A stretch of DNA of 64,000 bases from CALEUX01 sp964608615. Its GTDB lineage: Bacteria > Bacteroidota > Bacteroidia > Bacteroidales > Marinilabiliaceae. Under the pieces are notes generated by a model, which was not told the DNA's origin, did not search any database, and was given only the letters and a program-made list of their open reading frames with translations. The stretch spans positions 1-64,000 of the forward strand of contig CAZSQG010000004.1 of the NCBI GenBank assembly GCA_964608615.1, given 5' to 3'. This document shows positions 28,128-36,455 of the stretch, one piece after another (positions within the stretch are counted from its first letter, which is position 1; each line of letters begins with the position of its first letter). The translations under genes were made by a program, and so were the position numbers.

Positions 28128-28859
28128 ATGTCAAAAAATAACGTAGTGTTTGGAATCCGTTCTATTCTTGAAGCAATTCAGAGTGGAAAAAGCATAGAGA
28201 AGGTGCTTATGAAGCCAGGCCTTCAGGGGTCTCTTTATAATGAGCTCTTTCAGGAAATTAAAAAACTGGATATTCCTGTACAAAGGGTACCGCTTGAAAG
28301 AATCAATTATTTTGCTACCGGTAATCATCAGGGTGTTGTTGCTATAATATCACCTGTTGACTATCAGGATTTAGAACTTTTGGTTCAGGAGGCCATTAAT
28401 GCCGGTCGTCAACCTTTGATTCTGGTATTGGATGGTGTAACCGATGTGCGAAATTTCGGCGCTATTGCTCGTACTGCTGAATGTGCCGGAGTGGATGCTA
28501 TTGTAATACCCGAAAAGGGTAGTGCTCCAATTAATGGTGATGCCATTAAAACCTCAGCCGGAGCATTGTATCGCATACCGGTTTGTCGGGTTTCTAAACT
28601 CTGGTATTCAATGAAATTTCTTAAGGAAGCGGGATTCTTTATTGTTGGGGCTTCTGAAAAAGGTGATGTTGATTACCGTAATGCTGATTTTAAAGGAAGT
28701 ATGGCCATTGTTATGGGAGCAGAAGATAAAGGAATCTCAGCCCAGATATTAAAAATGTGCGACACCAAAGTATTTATTCCACTTAAAGGTGAAATTGGAT
28801 CGCTAAATGTTTCTGTAGCAGCAGGAATTTTAATCTTTGAAGCATTAAAAGGAAGGTAG
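28128..28859 (+). CDS. rlmB: 23S rRNA (guanosine-2'-O-)-methyltransferase RlmB
   Basis: SpoU/TrmH-family SAM-dependent 2'-O-methyltransferase that modifies G2251 of 23S rRNA. From the ATG at 28128 it has 243 residues: substrate-binding domain (NNVVFGIRSILEAIQSGKSI), then the knotted SPOUT domain with motif 1 GVTDVRNFGAIARTAECAG, motif 2 IVMGAEDKGISAQIL and motif 3 IPLKGEIGSLNVSVAAGI. An in-frame upstream extension to 28053 lacks family similarity and was not used. Confidence 0.93.
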   Translation: MSKNNVVFGIRSILEAIQSGKSIEKVLMKPGLQGSLYNELFQEIKKLDIPVQRVPLERINYFATGNHQGVVAIISPVDYQDLELLVQEAINAGRQPLILVLDGVTDVRNFGAIARTAECAGVDAIVIPEKGSAPINGDAIKTSAGALYRIPVCRVSKLWYSMKFLKEAGFFIVGASEKGDVDYRNADFKGSMAIVMGAEDKGISAQILKMCDTKVFIPLKGEIGSLNVSVAAGILIFEALKGR

Positions 28860-28989
28860 TACGTTGTGTTTATTTATCTGATAATATTGAATTGGCTCGA
28901 TTTCATTGGGTTTTATTTAAATTTTGTATACCTTGTTGTGTTTTTTGAAAAAAATATTTTGATGATTAATATTCATTAAACTTGTCTTC

Positions 28990-30051
28990 ATGAACCACAA
29001 AGAACGTGTTTTAACTGCTCTCAATCATGAGCAACCTGACAGAATTCCGATTTTTTACTGGGGAGTTCCTGAGTTTACTTCAAAAATGATGAATCATTTG
29101 GGGTTTTCGGAAATGGATAAAATGCTGGAATTTTTAGATGTTGATTTCAGATGGGTTGAACCGGCATACATTGGTCCGGATTTAATTCAAAAAGGCGGTG
29201 AAGTAAAAACGGATATCTGGGGGGTTGAATATAAACTAGCGGGCAGGGGTGATCTTAAATATTGGGATATAATGACATGTCCCTTGCAGAATATCACTGA
29301 CCCTGCTGTATTGGCTGATTATCCATGGCCAACTATTGATTTGTTTGATTTCTCTGTTTTGGATCAGCAGGTTGAGAAATATCGCGATTATGCTATTATG
29401 ACTGCGCCTGGTTTCTCTTCTCCAGGTCTGTTTCGTATTATTCAAAGGTTGATTGGAAGAGATAATTTTTTGGAGGTGATGATGTATCATCCCAAATTTT
29501 TCAAAGGTTTGGTTGAAAAGGTTTCTGCTTTTTACCTATCGTTTATTGAAGCTTTTTTTGCAGTTACAGGTAATCGCGTGGATTTTATTCGTATTGCTGA
29601 TGATTTTGGTGCTCAAAGTGGCTTAATTATTAGCCCGGAAACCTGGAGTGAAGTAATAAGGCCTGTCTTTGATAGTTATTATGAGATACCCAAAAAATTG
29701 GGGGTGAAGTTTTATATGCATAGTTGTGGTGGTGTTAGGAAATTATTACCTGAATTTATATCTATTGGTGCTCATGTTTTGGATCCTATTCAAACACGTG
29801 CAGCCGGGATGTCGCCCGAAGGATTGAAAAAAGATTTTGGCTCACTGATAACATTCTGTGGCGCTTTGGATGAGGAGTTACTTCTTAGAAAATCTACTCC
29901 GGCAAGAGTTAAAGATGGAGTGAAAGAATTACTTGATATGATGGCTCCGGGAGGTGGTTTTATTTTGGGGCCCTCTCATAAACTAAAGGTTGAAACACCT
30001 GTGGAAAATGTATTAGCCATGTACGAGGCTGCACGCGATTGGAAATATTAG
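28990..30051 (+). CDS. Uroporphyrinogen decarboxylase-like protein (possible corrinoid methyltransferase)
   Basis: 353-residue TIM-barrel protein of the URO-D superfamily, starting MNHKERVLTALNHEQPDRIP, typical of the methyltransferase branch (MtaA, MtbA, CmuA) rather than HemE. It has YMHSCGGVRKLLPEF and FCGALDEELLL, giving His and Cys residues that could bind zinc, and ends GGFILGPSHKLKVETPVENV. Those relatives move methyl groups between corrinoid protein and thiol cofactors. No corrinoid protein gene is adjacent, so the substrate is unknown. Confidence 0.8.
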   Translation: MNHKERVLTALNHEQPDRIPIFYWGVPEFTSKMMNHLGFSEMDKMLEFLDVDFRWVEPAYIGPDLIQKGGEVKTDIWGVEYKLAGRGDLKYWDIMTCPLQNITDPAVLADYPWPTIDLFDFSVLDQQVEKYRDYAIMTAPGFSSPGLFRIIQRLIGRDNFLEVMMYHPKFFKGLVEKVSAFYLSFIEAFFAVTGNRVDFIRIADDFGAQSGLIISPETWSEVIRPVFDSYYEIPKKLGVKFYMHSCGGVRKLLPEFISIGAHVLDPIQTRAAGMSPEGLKKDFGSLITFCGALDEELLLRKSTPARVKDGVKELLDMMAPGGGFILGPSHKLKVETPVENVLAMYEAARDWKY

Positions 30052-30083
30052 GATAGTGTATTTTTTGTAACTCAGATATAATT

Positions 30084-30121
30084 AAGGGTGAATGGTGTTT
30101 TGTACACTATTCTCCCTTTTT
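30084..30121. terminator. Terminator between the UroD-like and HD genes
   Basis: An imperfect stem AAGGGTGAATGGTGT (30084-30098) and ACACTATTCTCCCTT (30104-30118) with a T run after and an A-rich start before; it probably serves both convergent genes. Confidence 0.75.
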
Positions 30122-30127
30122 ACCTTA

Positions 30128-30697
30128 TTATAGTGGAGGTAATTCCAGTACTTGAGCAATCTTTTGCATGCCATTTATGGTTTCTTCAATAAGAATTTGT
30201 AATTCTATATTCAACATTTCTGCTCCTTTTTGAATTATTTCGCGGTTAACACCTGCTGCAAATCGTTTGTCCTTCCATTTTTTCATCACCGATTTTACTG
30301 TGATTAGCGAAATATCCTTATCGGGTCTTACCAAAACAGAAGTTGTAACAAGGCCTGTAAGTTCATCAGTAGCATAAAGCACTTTCTCCATCTGATGAAT
30401 AGGTTCAGTTTTAGTGCATATTCCCCAGCCATGACTTTCTATGGCTCTTATGTATTCATCAGGCCAGTTTAGTTCTTTTAGAATTTGTGTGCTTTTTTTG
30501 CAATGTAGCTCAGGATATTGTTCATAGTCCAAATCGTGAAGTAAACCAATAATACCCCACTTAACAGGATCTTCTCCAAACAAGGTGGCGAAATGTTGCA
30601 TAACGGCTTCCACAGCTAGTGCATGTTTGGTTAAGCTCTCACTTTTGTTATATTTTTTAAATAGTTCAAGCGCTTGTTCTCTGGTGGGAGTAATCAT
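30128..30697 (-). CDS. HD-domain hydrolase
   Basis: 189 residues, HDIG-type. The metal motif is visible as LTKHALAVEAVM near 23-34, then GLLHDLDYEQYPELH (His-Asp) near 52-66 and SHGWG near 98. Members act as phosphohydrolases on small metabolites or nucleotides; the substrate is unknown. It lies 4 bases downstream of the class IV aminotransferase gene, so the two probably share a transcript. Confidence 0.8.
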   Translation of the reverse strand: MITPTREQALELFKKYNKSESLTKHALAVEAVMQHFATLFGEDPVKWGIIGLLHDLDYEQYPELHCKKSTQILKELNWPDEYIRAIESHGWGICTKTEPIHQMEKVLYATDELTGLVTTSVLVRPDKDISLITVKSVMKKWKDKRFAAGVNREIIQKGAEMLNIELQILIEETINGMQKIAQVLELPPL

Positions 30698-30701
30698 ATA
30701 A

Positions 30702-31538
30702 TCAAATTGTTTTATTAAGATTTATATGGTTATTAATTAACTCGTTAATTAATAAAGAAACCTTTGTTGTTAATTTTTCAGGAACCTTAAAAGTAATGTC
30801 GGCTACTTTCTTAACTGGTAGCACACGGGGAGAGGTTCCAGTTATAAAGCAGGCTTCATATTGTTGGAGGTTGGTAATACTTACAGCTTCCAGATTAAGT
30901 TTTATATTACTCTCCTTGATTACCTGTATTACCTTTTGACGCATAATACCTTCTAATACCATTTGGCTGGGAGCTGTGAATACTTCCCCTGATTTTATAA
31001 AAAACAGGTTTGAACGACTTCCTTCAGTTATTTTCCCATCTTTATTAACCAGAAACGTTTCGTAAATGTTTTCTTTTTTTATAATGGAGTCACTGAGGTT
31101 TCGCAATATAGGATTGGCCATTTTTATTGAAGGATTGTCCCTTTCTTTTTCCAAAAAATTGCAGAAAACACCTTCTTTATACATCGTTTCATCAGGATAG
31201 GATGTTGGAATAAAAAATGCTCTATAATACTGCTCTATCGATTTATTTCTTAAAAAACAAACCTCAATTTTTATATTCCCATTTAAGGCTTTACTCTGTT
31301 GAACTAACGAAAGCAAACTCTTTTTTATTTCCGGTTCTGATATACTAAAGCTGTGGTTAGTATTTATAATGCTATTGAACAAACGATTTAAATGATCATT
31401 CAGAAAAACAGGTTGTCCCTGATCAATTCTAAACACTTCATATATAAGTTGTTGGTCGGGAATGGTGTTAAAGGTAATGGTTTCTCTTGTAAATTGCCCG
31501 TTTATTATTGCTAAGTCTGATGCAGCCTGATTCATCAT
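30702..31538 (-). CDS. Class IV PLP aminotransferase / aminodeoxychorismate lyase-like
   Basis: 278 residues with the D-amino-acid/branched-chain aminotransferase fold: VFRIDQGQPVFLNDHLNRLF near 34-53, KDGKITEGSRSNLFFIKSGE (Glu and Asn-Leu-Phe contacts to PLP) near 166-185, a C-terminal EACFITGTSPRVLPV. The family includes IlvE, D-amino-acid aminotransferase and PabC; sequence alone does not separate them. First gene of a two-gene operon with the HD protein. Confidence 0.8.
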   Translation of the reverse strand: MMNQAASDLAIINGQFTRETITFNTIPDQQLIYEVFRIDQGQPVFLNDHLNRLFNSIINTNHSFSISEPEIKKSLLSLVQQSKALNGNIKIEVCFLRNKSIEQYYRAFFIPTSYPDETMYKEGVFCNFLEKERDNPSIKMANPILRNLSDSIIKKENIYETFLVNKDGKITEGSRSNLFFIKSGEVFTAPSQMVLEGIMRQKVIQVIKESNIKLNLEAVSITNLQQYEACFITGTSPRVLPVKKVADITFKVPEKLTTKVSLLINELINNHINLNKTI

Positions 31539-31640
31539 TTTTTTTTTAGACTATAAAAATACCTTTTTCTATATAATATGTTGATGGTTTTTTTATTCTC
31601 TTTTTACTGAGTAACTTAAATTCACAGGTCAGAGAGCTTT

Positions 31641-31663
31641 ACTGTTTGGTTAATAAAACATTA
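31641..31663 (+). repeat. 23-base repeated element, copy 2
   Basis: ACTGTTTGGTTAATAAAACA-TTA, one mismatch from 23214-23236. Intergenic, followed by AGGTTTTG in place of AGGTTTAA. Confidence 0.5.
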
Positions 31664-32068
31664 GGCCTTAGGTTTTGTTTTATTTCAAGCTCTGGTTATC
31701 AATTTTGCATCGTAATACCTATGGATTTTAGTCTATGTTAAAAAGCCGACTCTCATTAATCATGTTTCTTTTATTAATCCCATTTTTAGGGATGTTGGTA
31801 AATTTAATATAACCTTCTCCTTTTTATTTCCAGGATTGCTTAAGCGTGATGACCTTTTAATTATAACTAAAACAAATGGGTGTTACCTTTGTTGTGCTCT
31901 ATGTTATTAAATATTAAAATCATACAAGGTTACGGTTTTTTGTTATTGTACGTAAAAAAGATGTGATACTGTTGTTTTGACATCTTTATGTTATAAACTC
32001 TTACAAATGCGTAAAAAAATCGTTAATAATGTAAAGTAAAGAATGATAAGGTTATATGGAGGATGTGT

Positions 32069-32076
32069 TATCTTTG
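32069..32076 (+). promoter_or_regulatory. Putative -7 promoter box for the oad operon
   Basis: TATCTTTG, exact match, about 113 bases before oadG. No -33 element recognised. Confidence 0.35.
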
Positions 32077-32188
32077 GTAATAATATTTGTGTTGATTTCT
32101 TTTAAAATTGCTATTTTTTTGCATATTATTGTAATTAAATTAGGCTAATAAATTTCATTTAGTAACAAATTGTAATAAAGATTGTAAT

Positions 32189-32446
32189 ATGAATGAGTAT
32201 TATCAGGAGGCATTGATGCTCTTAGGGGTTGGAATGGTTACTGTTTCCCTGATTTTGTGGGTAGTAGTTTTAGTTGGAAATGGAATCATTTTGTTTGTTA
32301 ACCGGTATATGCCGGTGTTGGAAGAAAATGGGAAACTCTCTAAGGTTGCAGGTTCGCCACAATTATCAAAAATAGCGGCTATTTCTGCTGCTGTTAAAGT
32401 GGTGACTCAAGGGAAAGGACAAATTGTAAAAATCGAAAAAAAATAA
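32189..32446 (+). CDS. oadG: Oxaloacetate decarboxylase gamma subunit (OadG)
   Basis: 85 residues: one N-terminal membrane helix (about 12-36, LGVGMVTVSLILWVVVLVGN) and a short cytoplasmic tail, the OadG layout. The gamma subunit helps assemble the alpha and beta subunits of the Na+ pump. The tail ends in a conserved ISAAVKVVTQGKGQIVKIEK. 14 bases before the oadA start. Confidence 0.85.
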   Translation: MNEYYQEALMLLGVGMVTVSLILWVVVLVGNGIILFVNRYMPVLEENGKLSKVAGSPQLSKIAAISAAVKVVTQGKGQIVKIEKK

Positions 32447-32460
32447 AATAGATTGTGATT

Positions 32461-34341
32461 ATGGGAAGGAAAATAAAGTTTTCTCTGCTTTACAGGGATA
32501 TGTGGCAATCATCTGGGAAATATGTTCCCCGATTGGATCAATTGGAAAAAGTTGCTCCATATATTGTGGAAATGGGCTGTTTTGCCCGGGTTGAAACAAA
32601 TGGAGGTGGTTTTGAGCAGGTAAATTTGCTTTTTGGCGAAAACCCGAATAAAGCAGTACGGGCCTGGACTAAACCATTTAATGATGCCGGTATTCAGACC
32701 CACATGCTGGAACGTGCTCTTAATGGTATTAGAATGTCACCGGTTCCATCGGATGTTCGAAAATTAATGTATAAAGTAAAAAAGAAGCAGGGAACTGATA
32801 TTGCCCGCTCATTTTGCGGTCTTAATGATCCACGTAACCTTATTGATTCAATAAAATATGCCAGAGAGGGAGGAATGATTTCTCAGGCTGCCTTGAGTCT
32901 TGCTTTTTCTGAAGTTCATACAGTTGAGTATTATGTTGATCTTGCTGATCAGCTTATAAAAGCTGGTGCTGATGAAATTTGCCTTAAAGATATGGCCGGC
33001 GTTGCCCGTCCTGCTTGGTTGGGTCGCATTGTTAAAGGAATCCGGGCCAAACATCAGGATATTCCAATGACATATCATGGTCATGCAGGACCTGGTTTTT
33101 CAGTAGCCACCATTTTAGAAGTATGTCGCGAGGGTGTTGATTATGTTGATGTTGGTATGGAACCTTTATCTTGGGGCACTGGACATGCAGATATTCTTAC
33201 CATTCAACCGATGTTGAAGGATGCAGGTTTTGATGTTCCTGAAATAAATATGAATGCTTACATGAAGGTACGTAGTCTTACTCAGGAATTTATGGATGAT
33301 TTTCTGGGCTATTTCATTAGTGCTAAAAACCTTCAGATGAATTCACTTCTTATTGGTCCGGGTTTGCCCGGAGGTATGATGGGAAGTCTTATGGCTGATT
33401 TGGAGAATAACTTGAGTAGCCTTAATAAGTGGAAGGCAAAAAATAATAAACCGGAACTTACCCAGGATGAATTGCTTATTAAATTGTTCAACGAAGTTGA
33501 GTTTATTTGGCCAAAGCTTGGTTATCCGCCATTGGTTACACCTTTTAGTCAGTATGTTAAAAATCTGGCTATAATGAATGTTCTTCAGCTTGAAAAAGGT
33601 GGCGAACGTTGGAGTATGATAGCCGATAATATCTGGGATATGATTATTGGAAAGAGTGGTCGTTTACCCGGCAAACTGGCTCCTGAAATTGAGGCTTTGG
33701 CACAAAAACAAGGTAGGGAGTTTTTTACCGGTAATCCTCAGGATTTATACCCCGATGCACTTCCGAAATTTCGCGAGGAAATGGATAAGAACGGATGGGA
33801 ATATGGTCAGGATGATGAAGAATTATTTGAATTGGCTATGCACCCCGAACAATACCGTTTGTACAAGTCAGGTAAGGCAAAGGAAGCTTTTGTTGCAGAA
33901 ATTAGCGAACTTAAAAATGCTAAATCAAAAGCATCTGAAGTTGTAACTGTGCCTTCAGTACCAGCTGGTTGGGCTCCTTCTTCCATGAATATTAATGTCA
34001 ACGGAGAACAATTTTTGGTAAGCGTATCTTACGGACAGGATGGATCAACAAGCGCAGCTAACCTGCAAGTAGCTGCACCAGTTCAGTCGTCTGCAGCATC
34101 TTTAGGAGAAGGAGAGTCGGTATTATCTCCTTTGGAAGGTAAGTTTTATCTGGTTAAGGATTCGAGTGAAAGAGCTATACAGGTTGGTGATCAGGTAAAA
34201 GACGGAGATCTGATTGGTTATGTTGAAGCCATGAAAACCTTCAATGCCATTCGCTTTGACAAATCGGGTGTGATTCAGAAAATTCTGATATCCAATGGAG
34301 CGGATGTATCGGAAGATGATGTTTTGGTAATTGTAAGATAA
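32461..34341 (+). CDS. oadA: Biotin-containing oxaloacetate decarboxylase alpha / pyruvate carboxylase B-type subunit
   Basis: 626 residues from the ATG at 32461 (an in-frame GTG lies at 32455). Carboxyltransferase TIM barrel: YRDMWQSSGKY (canonical RDAHQS altered, metal Asp kept), EICLKDMAG with the carboxylated Lys, and YHGHAGPG supplying two metal-binding His. A PYC_OADA-type domain (about 300-460) leads to a linker and a C-terminal biotinyl domain with EAMKTFNAIR; the Lys is the biotin site. It transfers CO2 from oxaloacetate to biotin. The altered motifs match the form usual in Bacteroidales. Between OadG and the beta subunit. Confidence 0.9.
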   Translation: MGRKIKFSLLYRDMWQSSGKYVPRLDQLEKVAPYIVEMGCFARVETNGGGFEQVNLLFGENPNKAVRAWTKPFNDAGIQTHMLERALNGIRMSPVPSDVRKLMYKVKKKQGTDIARSFCGLNDPRNLIDSIKYAREGGMISQAALSLAFSEVHTVEYYVDLADQLIKAGADEICLKDMAGVARPAWLGRIVKGIRAKHQDIPMTYHGHAGPGFSVATILEVCREGVDYVDVGMEPLSWGTGHADILTIQPMLKDAGFDVPEINMNAYMKVRSLTQEFMDDFLGYFISAKNLQMNSLLIGPGLPGGMMGSLMADLENNLSSLNKWKAKNNKPELTQDELLIKLFNEVEFIWPKLGYPPLVTPFSQYVKNLAIMNVLQLEKGGERWSMIADNIWDMIIGKSGRLPGKLAPEIEALAQKQGREFFTGNPQDLYPDALPKFREEMDKNGWEYGQDDEELFELAMHPEQYRLYKSGKAKEAFVAEISELKNAKSKASEVVTVPSVPAGWAPSSMNINVNGEQFLVSVSYGQDGSTSAANLQVAAPVQSSAASLGEGESVLSPLEGKFYLVKDSSERAIQVGDQVKDGDLIGYVEAMKTFNAIRFDKSGVIQKILISNGADVSEDDVLVIVR

Positions 34342-34358
34342 TAGAACGTATTTTGTTT

Positions 34359-34389
34359 CCGTAAGCGGTCTGATTCAGACCGCTTACGG
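34359..34389 (+). promoter_or_regulatory. Perfect intercistronic hairpin between oadA and oadB
   Basis: 15-base perfect inverted repeat (CCGTAAGCGGTCTGA and its complement) with a single T between the arms, starting 18 bases after the oadA stop. No T run follows, so it is more likely an RNA processing or stability element, or a partial attenuator, than a full terminator. Confidence 0.75.
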
Positions 34390-34415
34390 TTAACTAAATT
34401 TGAAATGAAACAACA

Positions 34416-35627
34416 ATGAAGATATTGGAACAGCTTTACCAGATGACTGCTTTTTCATCTATTGCAGAAGAACCTGGTGTACTATTAATGTTGTTGATTG
34501 GCTTTATTCTGCTATATCTGGGAATTGCCAAGAAATATGAACCGTTACTTTTGGTTCCCATTGCTTTTGGAGTAGTTTTAGCTAACCTGCCGGGTGGAGG
34601 TATGGGAGTAGTTCCTTCCTCCATGATTGAATTGCCCGATCACCGCTATATGAACCTGTTTGAGATTGGCAGCAAATATGGTATCATGAACTACCTTTAT
34701 TATGCCCTCATTAAAACAGGGTTTTTACCTCCAATAATATTTATGGGGGTAGGTGCATTAACTGATTTTGGACCGATGTTGCGTAATTTGCGGTTATCCT
34801 TTTTTGGTGCTGCTGCTCAGATTGGTATTTTTATGGTTCTTTTTGGTGCTATCGCCCTTGGTTTTACACCAAATGAAGCCGCATCTCTTGGTATAATTGG
34901 AGGGGCTGATGGCCCAACAGCTATTTATACAACTATTATTCTGGCTCCTCACTTACTAGGACCTATTGCCATTGCTGCTTATTCGTACATGTCGCTTGTT
35001 CCTGTAATTATACCTTTAGTGGCAAATTTATTAATGACAAAAAAGGAGTTTTTAATCAATATGAAAGCACAGGATAAATTATATCCTTCAAAACATGAGA
35101 TTAAAAACCTTAAACTTGTTAAAATAATTTTCCCTATTGTTCTGGGTGTAATAATAGCCATTTTTGTCCCATCATCGGTGCCTCTGCTAGGAATGTTGTT
35201 GTTTGGTAATCTTATTAAGGAGATTGGAACAACTACGCAACGTTTAGCCGATGCTGCAACAGGACCTATTATGAATACTGCCACAATATTTCTTGGTTTG
35301 TCGGTTGGTGCAACCATGACTCACGATGTATTCCTTGATTTTAAAACTATTGGAATTATTATTGGCGGCTTTCTTGCTTTCGCTATTTCTATTAGTGGAG
35401 GAATTATTGCTGTTAAAGTTTATAATCTTTTTGCCAAGAAAAAAATTAACCCGCTTATCGGTGCCACTGGATTAAGTGCCGTGCCTATGGCTTCGCGTGT
35501 TGCAAACGAATTGGCGCTTAAGTATGATAAAACTAATCATGTTTTACAATATTGTATGGCTTCAAATATTTCCGGAGTTATTGGCTCTGCCGTTGCTGCC
35601 GGTGTATTAATATCCATGCTTTCCTGA
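34416..35627 (+). CDS. oadB: Na+-translocating decarboxylase beta subunit (OadB)
   Basis: 403 residues, polytopic inner-membrane protein of the OadB/MmdB family. Typical motifs: GIAKKYEPLLLVPIAFG, the re-entrant-loop sequence GGADGPTAIYTTIILAP with the essential Asp, AAYSYMSLVPVI, and a C-terminal NHVLQYCMASNISGVIGSAV. It decarboxylates carboxybiotin and exports Na+. It is paralogous to the MmdB-type protein at 60664. Transcribed with oadG-oadA but separated by the 34359 hairpin. Confidence 0.93.
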   Translation: MKILEQLYQMTAFSSIAEEPGVLLMLLIGFILLYLGIAKKYEPLLLVPIAFGVVLANLPGGGMGVVPSSMIELPDHRYMNLFEIGSKYGIMNYLYYALIKTGFLPPIIFMGVGALTDFGPMLRNLRLSFFGAAAQIGIFMVLFGAIALGFTPNEAASLGIIGGADGPTAIYTTIILAPHLLGPIAIAAYSYMSLVPVIIPLVANLLMTKKEFLINMKAQDKLYPSKHEIKNLKLVKIIFPIVLGVIIAIFVPSSVPLLGMLLFGNLIKEIGTTTQRLADAATGPIMNTATIFLGLSVGATMTHDVFLDFKTIGIIIGGFLAFAISISGGIIAVKVYNLFAKKKINPLIGATGLSAVPMASRVANELALKYDKTNHVLQYCMASNISGVIGSAVAAGVLISMLS

Positions 35628-35656
35628 GCGTAAGAAATTAAAACAGGCTTTATATG

Positions 35657-35692
35657 AAAAAAGCTGCCCTAAAAGGACAGCTTTTTTTTATT
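35657..35692. terminator. Terminator between oadB and the glutathione peroxidase gene
   Basis: AAAAAAGCTG-CCCT and AGGACAGCTTTTTT form a stem with a short AAA loop, with A-run and T-run on either side; it probably works in both directions. Confidence 0.8.
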
Positions 35693-36239
35693 TTCCCGTT
35701 ATCCAATCAATTATTTGGGGATCATCGGGTTTTACTTTAGGTGCAAAGCTTTTTACTAATTGACCGTTTTCATCAATAAGGTATTTTTGGAAGTTCCATT
35801 TTACAATACTTTCTTCTACTCCATTTTTTGCTTTTTGTGTGAGCCATTTGTAAACAGGGTGCTGGTCATCTCCTTTTACCGAAACTTTTTCCATAATTGG
35901 AAATGTAACTCCAAAGTTTAAGCTGCAAAACTCGAGTATTTCTTTGGCAGACCCGGGTTCCTGATTGGCAAAGTTATTGGCAGGGAAGGCAATAATAACA
36001 AATTTATCACCACCATATTGTTTGTAAAGTGCTTGAAGTTGTTCAAATTGTGGCGTAAATCCACATTTGCTGGCAGTATTAACTACCATAACTTTTTTTC
36101 CTCTTAAGGATGCAAAATCAAATGTCTTTCCATCAAGGGTTTTAACTCTAAACTGGTGCAGACCGGTTTGTGCGGCTATAGATTGTGTTAAGAACATTAT
36201 CATAAATACCGCAATGATTCTGGAAATTGTTTTTCTCAT
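35688..36239 (-). CDS. Periplasmic glutathione peroxidase-family thiol peroxidase
   Basis: 183 residues with a signal peptide (1-23, ending SIAAQ). The peroxidatic site is NTASKCGFTPQ, with Cys rather than selenocysteine (a normal TGC/TGT codon), and the partner residues are in FPANNFANQEPGS and VKWNFQKYLI. Members reduce hydroperoxides, usually with thioredoxin in bacteria. In an anaerobe it fits oxygen protection, together with the flavodiiron protein at 53 kb. Confidence 0.92.
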   Translation of the reverse strand: MRKTISRIIAVFMIMFLTQSIAAQTGLHQFRVKTLDGKTFDFASLRGKKVMVVNTASKCGFTPQFEQLQALYKQYGGDKFVIIAFPANNFANQEPGSAKEILEFCSLNFGVTFPIMEKVSVKGDDQHPVYKWLTQKAKNGVEESIVKWNFQKYLIDENGQLVKSFAPKVKPDDPQIIDWITGK

Positions 36240-36455
36240 TTTATTATAGTTAATTATTACTACTGTTGGTTGAATAGTAATCTATAAACAAGATTTACCT
36301 TCAAAAGTTTGAAAAAAATGAAAACATTGTTTTTTACAGACGGCTTGTTATAAAACTATGAAATCAATATTGTTTAGTGACCAATTTGTCAAAATACGTC
36401 CATTACCGCTCTTTTGCTATTCTGCGGCTGCTTGGTGGTAAGGTTTATATGAAGT

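Larger units (their letters stand above)
31539..32188. other. Intergenic region upstream of the oad operon
   Basis: 650 AT-rich bases with no convincing gene. It contains the second copy of the 23-base element (31641-31663) and a -7 box TATCTTTG at 32069-32076 that could drive oadG. Confidence 0.5.

Noticed and set aside
36380..36440. Similarity to the 15530-15600 stem-loop region (TTACCGCTCTTT)
   Set aside because: The shared run is only 12 bases and the rest does not align.
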